Assembly: GCA_025331435.1 (NCBI GenBank)
Contig: JAIWNI010000011.1
Coordinates: 248,001-312,000 of the forward strand
Source of the DNA: Choanephora cucurbitarum
Lineage: Eukaryota; Mucoromycota; Mucoromycetes; Mucorales; Choanephoraceae
Direction of reading: 5' to 3'
DNA: 64,000 nucleotides
Shown piece by piece: positions 36,998 to 46,103 of the stretch (position 1 is its first letter; every line of letters begins with the position of its first letter). Below the pieces are notes generated by a model. It was not told the origin of the DNA, did no database searches, and was given only the letters and a program-made list of their open reading frames with translations. Both the position numbers and the translations under genes were made by a program.

Positions 36998-39900
36998 TTA
37001 GCGTTGTTTGCTATTTGCATCATGTCTAGAAGCAACATAGGCAACCTCAGGTTCTCCATCAGAATGATCATCATATACAGATTCACGATAAACACCTATT
37101 AAGAAAAAAATTAGTAAAGGGAAAATAGTATAAATCAACTATAGCAATTTACCTTCTAATTGCTTTTCAAGAGAGATGAATTCCTTAGGTGCACTATCTT
37201 GGTAATGAATACTGTTTCTTCTAAGGCCACCAGCTTGTTTCGCTTCCTCGCGTTTGGCAAATCTTTCTACAATAGGATTCATATGTGTTTTATGCTCTTC
37301 TTTTTTATCTAATGGGTGCACAATGGGACGGACATATGTCTTGTGCTCTTCTTGTTCATCTGGTGTTTGCATATACGAATTGATTGTATCTTCAAGATCC
37401 AAAGCAGCTTCTCGTTCATCATCTGAACATCGATCTGTCCAAAAGATGTAATCGAATTCAACCAGAAGCATGGTAAAGATGATGGAAGGAATACCTAGTG
37501 TTGCAGAGAAAACGATGCAGATGTTACGTAGTGTCATCTTATTCTTGTCAGAGTTTTCAATGACGCGAATCAAGTGTGCACAGAGTGATCTGAGTAATGT
37601 ATAGTTTTCTGATGGAAGGAGAGAGATAAGTCTTCTGATTTCGCGTGAACGATCTTGCTTATCAGTGATGTCTAATAGAACGAGAGTAAGTGACAAAGTT
37701 CCCCCCCCTTTTTTTTTCTCAAGTAGCAAACAACTTACGAATACTATCAAGGAAACCAGGTAAAGCAGCTTCAGTAAGGACATTTTCGGGAAGTTCTCTT
37801 AGCCACATCTTTAAAAGGCCTGCAATAGCATGGATATCATGATATTCTTTCACATCTTCTAAAAGTTTAATATCGCCAGCTTTAAAAAAACTTATTAGAT
37901 ACATGACAGCTAGCATTCCAAAGCAGTTGACTTACCATCATTAAATCTTTTCTTTAAGGCTTTTACTTTAGAAGAACTTCCACTTAGTCTGTAGATACCT
38001 TCTTCATATAGAGCGTCCTTTGTTTCCAAATATTCAATGCATCGATGCACAATAGCAGGTAAATCATAACTATCGTTGATACGAGACAAGGCAACAGCAT
38101 CTACCAAGGGAATGCCAAACACTTGTTTATCACCACGCGTCTCTTCAAGATCACTTAATATTTGGATGTGATTGTAATCGTATGTAGGATTCTGAGGAGA
38201 GATTGGAGGTAACAGATCATTCGCTGGTGTGCTGCCAAATACCTTTCTTGACCAGAAACTACGTCGATTGGCCTTTTGTTTTGATTTCTTATCTTCGTTT
38301 GTTTCGTCTGAAGATGCTCCTGAGCTTTCGGCAGAAAGAACCTTGTATATACCTGTTTCAGGAGAATTTGATTTGGTCGTGTTTGATAAGACGGATGTTT
38401 GACGAGGGTCAGTCTCTGGAATGATATCTTTAGCAGGTGGAGGAGGAGGCATTTCGTTATGTCCAGTGGGAGAAGGCTCAACAAAGAATTGATCCATTCC
38501 TTTATCATCGGCAAAACAATGATCGATGATATCTTGAGAGATGTTTGTCTGACTAGTGAAAGGATAGATAGCGTCGATCCATGCGTCTCGTTCTTGATCA
38601 GAGTCAGCACAAAACACATGTCTGACAGAACTGGCGTTTGGCTTGGGATCAAAGATAAAAAAGGCATGTCGATAAGAATCATTGTGACCCGAGTTAAATT
38701 GAGTCTGCGATGAGACTTGGGAATTAGATAACTTGATAGTACCAATAAATGCTCCATTTTTCTAAAAAAAAAATTAGCTTGGAAATTATCTAGAATGATA
38801 GCCAAACTTACACTCTCATAGTATTTCAATGCACCTGTATTTTCAAGCACAAAATATCTTGCTTTCCAGCCACCAATCTTCTTTCCTTTCTTTGTCAAGT
38901 AACCTTGTTTGATACGAATATCCTATGGATTTCATTAGTAACCCGTACCTAACATGCCAGAGTGATTTACTTTACATTAGTGAGTGTAATTGGCAATTGT
39001 TGAATTCGATCGGAACTCAAAAAGTCTTGTAACAATGGTTGTGAATCATTGGATTTCAATGTAATCATCTGTTGCAAATACTCTTCAATCATATCCTAAA
39101 TCCACTGAAATTTAGTAAGGCAACATCAATGGTATGTCAACCTCACCTTTCTTTCATCTACTTTGGCAGGAGCATGCGAGGCGAACAAGGACTTTTCAGG
39201 TAAGCGTTTCATATGTGATGCCATAGCTGGGTTAGTCTGTTTCAACTATAGACAATAGAGTGAATGAGTTTGTAAAATAACAAATTAATTAGGATTTAAA
39301 ACTAAGGCCTACAGTGCTATCTAACAGAATAAGGTCGGATAGGGACTTTTCAACTCTCCAGATCTCGGCCGAGTCTTCTTTTCGAAAGAGACCAATTGTA
39401 AAGACAGAAGCCTCTCTTCCTCTGTGACATGTCTTGATACTGTAGCTCATTACCTTCACATTGACGTCAGACATCTGAGTCTTGTCGTCGGCGGTAGTTG
39501 GAGCAGGAAACCGTTTGGATAAGAGAGAATCAAAGCGAGGGGTTCTAGGCTTCACGGGTGTTGATGGCTCGGATTTGCTTTTGTTCATGTAAGGCGTACT
39601 GTTGGTAGAGTGACGAACAGGTTCCTTTGGCATCTGTCTGTTGAGCTGTGGCTTGGGTACAGAAGAATACCGAGGAGAGACAAGCTCAGTGGGGTGCACG
39701 TTGGAATCGAACTTTGGAAGAGAACTCGAAAGATTGTTATTAAGGTCTGATAAGGGTGAATTGTCTGTGGAACTGCTAGATGCAGTGCTAGAAGGGGATG
39801 AAGGGTCAGATACGGGATTGAGAGATTGGTATACAGAAGACATGGTATTAGCCTCTAGCTGGTCCTTTTGGATATCAAAGACATTTGAATGCAAAGAGGT

Positions 39901-40302
39901 ATAGTTGGATTTAGCAAGTTTCAAGAAAGGAGGTCGTCTTGGAGCATTTGGCTTTGAAGGCTTCAATTCATTGTTCTGGCGATAGGGGGACTTGGGTGGC
40001 AAGATAGGTGTTGACTTGGAAGTGTTAGGGGTCACATGAAGTGTTTGTTGGTCAAGAGGATGTTGAAGGACCTCTGATTGAGGTGGTACAACACTATTGT
40101 CAAAATGTGGTGGGTTTGTGTAGCTATCTTGAAGCTCTCTGTTTTGCTTCTCGAGATCTTCATTCTTTCGCTTGAGACTGACAATTGACTTCTGTAGCCT
40201 CTTGATGATGAGTTTCTGTGCCTCAATGACTTCCAAGTATTCCTCGCTTTTAATTTTGTAATCCTCGGTTAAGATTGGATTGTGGATATTCTTTTTGATC
40301 AT
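36998..40302 (-). CDS. BEM3: PX-PH-RhoGAP protein, Bem3-like
   Basis: Predicted GTPase-activating protein for Cdc42/Rho at polarised growth sites, targeted by phosphoinositide-binding domains. Minus-strand exons are 39313-40302, 39147-39245, 38976-39095, 38812-38922, 37936-38761, 37739-37879, 37153-37671 and 36998-37095, giving 967 aa. An N-terminal coiled coil (VIEAQKLIIKRLQKSIVSLK) leads into a Ser/Pro-rich linker. A PX-like domain lies at about residues 285-390 (IGLFRKEDSAEIWRVEKS). A PH domain lies at about 405-520 (IKQGYLTKKGKKIGGWKARY). The RhoGAP domain begins near FGIPLVDAV with the arginine finger in GIYRLSG (about residue 699). MTLRNICIVFSATLGIPS completes it. The domain order equals yeast Bem3. 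Its 3-prime intron holds a C8 run. Confidence 0.92.
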
Positions 40303-41344
40303 AGTCTAATTGGTGGTATGGATAGAGATATCCAATAAAAAGAAAGGAATGGGGGTAAGAGAAGACTAAAAGGAAGGTAATGAAAAAGAGGTAAAGAAAA
40401 AGGAGGAGCTCTTTTTTTTTTTTATGAATTTTTTTTTTATTGAATTCAACAAGTCCGATTTTGTTGTGACACAGCCATGCGTTCATCTAAAAAGTTTTTT
40501 TTTTCATACAAAAAGATGGACTGAATTCTTCATGTGTATGCCACTCAAAGGTCATTTCCAATTCTAAGCAGACTCGTGTTTGAATGAAAAGGAAGGGTGT
40601 AAAGAAATTAGAGGTTTTCTTTGCTTAAGGCTCAACAGGTAGCCTTATGGGGAGAATGACGAGACATGACACCATTTCAGAATGAGCGTTACTGTTGTAA
40701 TCTATTTAAATCACAGATGATCTCAAATTAATTGCCCTATGTTGCTTCTTGGGAAAGAATGTCTATTCCACGTTTTTTTTTGTGCGTATATCTCAATTGG
40801 CATTCTGTTTGACAATCAAAAAAGTAGATAAGAAGATGGACTATCTAGTGCAACAGAAAGGAATGCACTCTCTATAGCCTCCACATCATTTATGCTCTAA
40901 TGTAGATCTATTTTTATTGTTCTCAACTAAGGCACACAAAGATGAGGGCTATGTCAAACCATACATACAAGTGCAATTGCTCGCCAAGAGAATATATGTT
41001 ATGAGATACAACTGAGAGTTCTAAAGCACAGGCCAACTAGATTTCATTTATTCATATTGTTATTAAATTATTCGAATTCTTTGATGCTCTTATTCAACGT
41101 GTCACATTTTCCTTATTTGGGAGCTTCTTTCAAATAAACTTTTTTTTTCGAAAGAAAAGATGATAAATGGAATTAAAAGAAGTGTTCAACATAAGAGAGA
41201 CTTCTTTATTCAACACACATGAATCTCATTGGTTGATACACTTGCCAAAAAAGAAAAGAAATGGGGTAAAAATCAAAGGTGTATATAACATGATTGATCA
41301 TTGCCAGACAGAAACACTCCTAAGCTTATATTTCATTGTTCCTA

Positions 41345-41408
41345 GTTGGAAACAAAGTCTATAGTCAACAGTGTTATTTCATCACTGTAGACTAAGCCAA
41401 TTTCCAAC
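41345..41408. repeat. inverted repeat with 9-base loop
   Basis: The left arm, 41345-41373, begins GTTGGAAACAAAGTCT and ends CAACAGTG. The right arm, 41383-41408, read on the opposite strand, begins GTTGGAAATTGGCTTAGTCT and ends ACAGTG. The arms share both ends and the AGTCT core, and are separated by TTATTTCAT. The right arm looks like the outer terminal repeat of the adjacent transposase relic. The left arm is a second, opposed copy, possibly from another insertion or a rearrangement. Confidence 0.55.
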
Positions 41409-42525
41409 AAAGTTTTAATCTGAGGTAGGTGTGTATAGATTAACCTCTTGAGTCCAAAGGGATGTAAATGCATCTCAAAACGTGTCAAAAGTATGCCCTT
41501 AAAGCTCGTACTCCAATTGCACACCCTTCGAGTGATACAAAAAAAAATAAGGAGCCCTCAACATTGGAAGATGACACCACATACGCTTTAGGATATTTGG
41601 TGTTACAGTGTGAACTGAAATCACTAGAATTTAATTTAAAAAAGAGTACCATGAAGAGTTATTGTGCATTAGTAGAGCTTTTGCCTATCAATAGAGTCTT
41701 TCTGTTTTAAGGCTAAAGAAAAGAGAAAAAAAAAAAGCCAAATGCTTTGTATAGGCCTATCTGTCAAAGGTTTTCATTTCAAACCACCTAGCATTGTCTT
41801 CCTGCAACATACTCATGTTGGTCTTCTCAATCCAAAGGAACATACACTTTCTAATCGATTGATCCATGCTGTACCACTAAAAAGAACACACTTTTACCTC
41901 AGATCCTTAAGGAATACCCAACCCATACGTGTGAGTGCTCTTGATGTACACTCTCCTCATACCTTTTCTCCATCCTGATCACTCTAGTTCCAGCACAAAC
42001 ACTCTGTTTAGGGGGCCAAGGTGGTCTTATCCGACCAAACTTACCTTGTTCCAGCCATCTTGTGTCTTTTCTTTAGCCCAACCCGAAAAAGTAAAGAAAC
42101 CTTTTTTGCTCAAAACTCGAAAAGGAACGATGTGAAGCACTAATGAGTTCAGTAAGTTGACGACGAACACCTGTCTCAATTGCGTTTGAGTCAGTTTGAG
42201 AAAGAAGTCCTTCTTTTTTCAAGTTGAAGTCTTAAGGAAGAGTGGTCTTTGTCTGCTAGCGTCTTTTTTTTTGTAAGCTGATCGTACAGTTGATTCAGGA
42301 AAGGTCAAGATCTCTGGTGATCTGAGCCATGTTACTTTGATAAACAAAATTGCCGGCTAATCTACCATCATTGAGTTTGGAAAGAGAGAGCTTGTTGGCT
42401 TCTTTAGATACTGTATAAGTGCTCATTGGAGTATGTTTATTAAGAGCAAAGAGTAGATGAATGGAATATATAGGCTCAAAAGGCGGAGTTCATACATCCA
42501 CAAGTTGATTTTGGTTCACACTGTG
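41383..42525 (-). mobile_element. decayed Tc1/mariner-family element with transposase relic
   Basis: On the minus strand, starting at an ATG at 42426, the sequence reads as a transposase broken by stops and frameshifts. The first HTH ends NMAQITRDLD, then in another frame PESTVRSAYKKKDASRQRP. Next comes LSKKGFFTFSGWAKEKTQDG then WNK, the usual RxxWAxxH..W..V segment before the first catalytic Asp. Near 41791-41804 is MLQEDNARWF, matching the QQDNAP motif with the second catalytic Asp. The first Asp region has drifted. A left inverted repeat at 41383-41408 and a weak right partner at 42504-42525 (GTTGATTTTGG) bound about 1.14 kb. At least two frameshifts and several stops make it inactive. It differs in sequence from the element at 23.2 kb. 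Confidence 0.7.
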
Positions 42526-42884
42526 CATACAAGGAGAAGTGTATGAAACAGAAAGGATCAGTAGCATAAAGAACCATGTTGTCAATGAACTAAAAACGCC
42601 ACTCTGAAGAATCTGACTGTGTTCTTTATTATCAATCGTTTGATCTCATGATATCAGGAGTCTGCATAAAACCAATCATCTGCTTTCTACAAATGATGTA
42701 TGCCCCAAATAAGCAACATGTTATGATTGGTGCGCTTATTGAAATACACCGTCGGAGGCGTAATAACAATATAAGCAAGCAAGTACAAAATCAGAAAAAT
42801 ATCGTCTTTCTTTTCCCTTTTTTTTTCTTTTTTCAACAGTATCATCTAACTTCTTTTTTTTTGTGTGTGTGTCTATAGATACAA

Positions 42885-43510
42885 ATGCATATTGAGATAA
42901 ATCAAGCAGCAGAATTCTTGGGTAGATTTCTACAGCCCAAAATAGATGCAGACAGCATTCAGAACTTTAAGCATAGTCTAATGGAATTATTAGCACAGCG
43001 ATTCACCAATCATTGGGATGCTCAACAACCTTATCGTGGTAATGGCTATAGAGCCATCTCTAACTTTCATGGTCAGTTAGATCCTATTATCATCAAAGGT
43101 AAATTAGTTGTGTTTAAGAGAGAGAGAGAATAAACGATCGACAACCCTGTTTTTTGGATACAAAAAAAAAACAACTCACTTTTTCTTCATAAGCTTGCGA
43201 TAAAGCAACCTGCCCTATCCATCTTGTTCATTCTAATCTTCCCCGTGACTTTGTATTATGGGTTGATCCATACAATGTATCCTATAGGGTAGGCGACCAT
43301 GGTAATATCATGACTCTCTATGAGGATGACCCACGTAAGCCTCATCCACCCAAAGCCTCCTTTTTGCAATCCACTCCCTCTACACCCATACGTATGTCTC
43401 CACCCAGTAGTCCAGAAAGTAGGGTAAAGAAGATGAACAAAACCCATCAACCATCCCCTTTAAGTTATTATTATGAACAATCAGATGAAAATATGGTGAT
43501 GGTGAACTGA
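42885..43510 (+). CDS. BTG/Tob family anti-proliferative protein
   Basis: In animals BTG/Tob proteins bind Caf1/Pop2 of the Ccr4-Not deadenylase and slow growth by promoting mRNA decay. Exons are 42885-43098 and 43194-43510, giving 176 aa. The N-terminal 115 residues carry the BTG domain: EINQAAEFLGRFLQPKID, then a box A-like FTNHWDAQQPYRGNGYRAIS (human QPYRCIRIN), and box B LPRDFVLWVDPYNVSYRVGD (human LTLWVDPYEVSYRIGE). The tail of about 60 residues is Pro/Ser-rich with TPSTPIRMSPPSSPES, likely phosphorylated, and has no visible PAM2 motif. The partner prediction is from the family. Start choice: the first ATG after a T/GT-rich tract. Confidence 0.9.
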
Positions 43511-43955
43511 AAGAAATTAAAATGAGTTTTTGTTGTTGTTTTTTTTTGCATAATTAGCGGATATTTAAAAAAAAGAGGGGCAACACTAAGGATGATTGTC
43601 AAATTGACTACACTGCTTTGTTTATAACACTTGTCCTTTTTTTTTTAAGAGAGATGAAAAGAATGCTACATCAAATGAACATATTTCCATAATTACAGGA
43701 GTAAATGATGTTATTTATACCCAAGGGATTTAAACAACAGTGAATCTCATCAGACAGAAATTCAATTCAATACAAACAAATCGTGTTTCTACATGACGTT
43801 TCTTTCGGTAGAATATTATTCCTGATTGGCCATAGCATTCATTCACCGACATTGAATTGTATGACTAAGACAAAATACTATTCAAGTTTAGCCAAAAAAT
43901 ATAAATTAAAAAACTTCTTTATCCCCCCCTTTTTATTTTCTTTTTTTAGTATATC
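43511..43955. other. intergenic region
   Basis: Between the BTG and crotonase genes, with T runs and a CCCCCC tract shortly before the crotonase start. No gene is seen. Confidence 0.5.
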
Positions 43956-44829
43956 ATGCAATTACCAAAGACTGAATTTACCTTACTTTCTATCCCTGAA
44001 CCTCATATTCTCTTGATCACTATTAACAGAGTCAAACAATACAATGCTCTGAGTCCTGCTGCCAACTGGGAACTTCATCATCTCTTTAACTGGGCTGAAG
44101 AACAAGATGATATTTGGTGTATCATTGTAAGTAAAGAAATACACAGAAAACAACAAGATAACTTAAATATACCAGTTGACAGGTGCAGGTGGTAAAGCCT
44201 TTTGTTCAGGCATGGATCTTGTAAGTGCCCATAATGCACACTCCAGTGAACAATCGGATGTCAAAGGGATGCCTCCTACTGGCTTTGGTGGTCTCAGTAA
44301 CCGCCGTATGAGTCGTAAGCCAGTGATTGCGGCTGTCAATGGATTTGCACTTGGTGGTGGTATGGAAATGGTCTGTAGTTGTAATATGGTCATTGCTACC
44401 GAACGATCTCAATTCGGTTTCCCTGAAGTCAAACAGAGTGTGGTGATTGCTGCTGGTGGTCTGGCTCGTCTGGCTCGTTCAGTCTCTTACCAGGTTGCTT
44501 CTGAATTAGTCTTGACAGGTCGATTTATCACTGCTCAAGAAGCCAAACAACATGGTCTAGTCAATCAGATCATTCCCAATGAGGCTAATGTGGTGGATGC
44601 TGCTATTGGTTGGGCCAAGAAGATGACAGCCAATTCACCTGATGCTGTCCTGTTGACCAAACAAGGTCTCTTATTGGCCCTTGAACGTCCTTCTATGACA
44701 GATGCTACAGATGAATGGATGGCCACACCTGAGGCTGAAGCATGGAGAAATGGTCCTAATCTAGCTGAAGGACTCAAGGCCTTTGCAGAAAAGAGAAAGC
44801 CTCAATGGAAGAATCCTTCTAAGCTATAA
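43956..44829 (+). CDS. enoyl-CoA hydratase/isomerase (crotonase) family protein
   Basis: Predicted acyl-CoA hydratase or isomerase acting in fatty-acid or amino-acid breakdown. Exons are 43956-44126 and 44176-44829, giving 274 aa. The acceptor at 44175 restores the motif IILTGAGGKAFCSGMDL (first oxyanion-hole residue). The second oxyanion segment is KPVIAAVNGFALGGGMEMV, followed by FGFPEVKQSVVIAAGGLARL. The E. coli-type catalytic Glu pair is not complete: the residue at the second position sits in VKQSVV rather than the usual ExxxG, so the exact reaction is uncertain. No N-terminal mitochondrial presequence is obvious, and the C-terminus SKL (NPSKL) is a canonical type 1 peroxisomal targeting signal, so a peroxisomal location is likely. 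Confidence 0.9.
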
Positions 44830-44946
44830 TTTCCCCTCTCTCTCTCTCTAACAAACATCTTGAATAATATCCCGATAATAACTATATGAACCATGAAAAC
44901 ACTCTTTTTCTTTTTTTCTTTTTTTTTTCTTTTTTAATATGTTGAT

Positions 44947-45732
44947 ATGCAAACCAATCGATTGAATTATCTAGATAAATCAAAGAGTTACTCTTGTCTT
45001 GTGCCTGAGAAACAGTCTTCTACTTCATTACAGCCATGCAACAACAATAAAAATAAGCGATTTCATACAGCGCAACTTGGGAAACCACCAGGTGTACAAC
45101 CAACATCACCTATGATTCCCTATCCTGCCATCAATACACCTCATCCACCTATCAAAATAGCACCTATGAAAGAAGTAGAAAAAGTAAATATAACTAATTT
45201 TATAAATATCAATCCACTTATACTTTATTAGATGATGGCTGATCTAAAGAAGGAAAATTTCGATCTCAAATTAAGGCTCTATCATCTAGAGAACCTACTC
45301 AATAAGGATAGTACTGACTTGAGAGACCAAGTAGAGTTAGTTTTAGACAACAGAAAAAGGGAAAACCATTAACGAGACTGATAGAATCATAAATTACGCA
45401 CTCAATTAGAACAAAAGACAAGACGAATACAGACGATGGAAAGGGAAATTCAAGCTCTGTTGGAACGGGTGAATCTGAATGATCCGCCTACTGTTGTTTC
45501 GATTGCTACACAGACGGAATCAATGTCTGTATTTGCATCATCACCTGAAGCATTTGGATTAGAACCTCGAAAGAAACCACAGACTGTATCATGGCAACGA
45601 CAGGTAGTAGCTAATGAAGATCACCTGATGTCTGTTCTACATGCACTTCAACATGTTCATATTGACAAGAACAAATTAAATACCGATTCTTGGTCAAAAA
45701 AGAATACATCAAGAGGTTCATTTCAAAAATAA
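44947..45732 (+). CDS. short CM1-motif (centrosomin N-terminal) coiled-coil protein
   Basis: Exons are 44947-45183, 45232-45330 and 45385-45732, giving 227 aa. Residues 80-100, MADLKKENFDLKLRLYHLEN, match the CM1 motif (Cnn_1N) of Spc110, Pcp1, Mto1 and CDK5RAP2, which binds and activates gamma-tubulin complexes. Known CM1 proteins are usually long coiled-coil proteins of 400 to over 1500 residues. Here only about 60 residues of coiled coil follow (LRTQLEQKTRRIQTMEREIQ), then a low-complexity end. The N-terminal 79 residues are Pro/Asn-rich and disordered. The intron 45331-45384 is supported because reading through meets a stop at once. Role in microtubule nucleation is inferred from the motif only. 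Confidence 0.75.
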
Positions 45733-46103
45733 ATAATAGGAGTTTGTAATAACAGAAAAAAAAGGGGGGGGGGGTCTAGATGGTATGTGAAACAATAAAA
45801 TATAGAATTGAAACCCCCTTTTCCTACTGTCACTTACTGCGTTCTCACTCTTTTTTTTTCTTTTTTCCCTCTTTTTTTCTTTCTTTCCTTTTTTCTCTTT
45901 CTCTCTTTATTTTTTTTTTTTCATTTTTTTTCCACTCTAAAAAAATAAGCCGTGTTACCCGAAACATAGAGAGAGATTATCCTAAAAAAAAAAAAAAAGA
46001 GGAACCCACTTTTATAGTATCGATCAACTGCTTCTTTCTTTTTTTTATTCAGTTTCCAAGGCAACCTAATTCGATAGAAAGAGAGGATATCCTTATTTAG
46101 CAG
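45733..46103. other. intergenic, extreme pyrimidine tracts
   Basis: Contains a G11 run at 45764-45774, 31 bases after the CM1 gene stop. A T/C-rich tract of over 100 bases follows at about 45850-45935, then A and T runs up to the phosphodiesterase start. Open frames here are poly-Phe/Ser artefacts. Probably the phosphodiesterase promoter and leader. Confidence 0.5.

Larger units (their letters stand above)
40303..42884. other. intergenic region with transposon relic
   Basis: 40303-41340 is AT-rich with no gene; the part near 40303 is the RhoGAP promoter with long T runs. An inverted repeat lies at 41345-41408 and a decayed Tc1-family transposase on the minus strand at 41383-42525, both listed separately. 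42526-42884 leads into the BTG gene with a pyrimidine-rich tract and a TAG just before its start, so a 5-prime UTR intron is possible. Confidence 0.5.

Noticed and set aside
41468..41978. Two plus-strand open frames (41468-41710 and 41742-41978)
   Set aside because: The second is the reverse-strand shadow of the decayed transposase; the first has no domain and lies within the element boundaries.
45780..46100. 106-codon plus-strand open frame
   Set aside because: Composed mainly of Phe/Ser/Leu from a pyrimidine tract; low-complexity promoter sequence.
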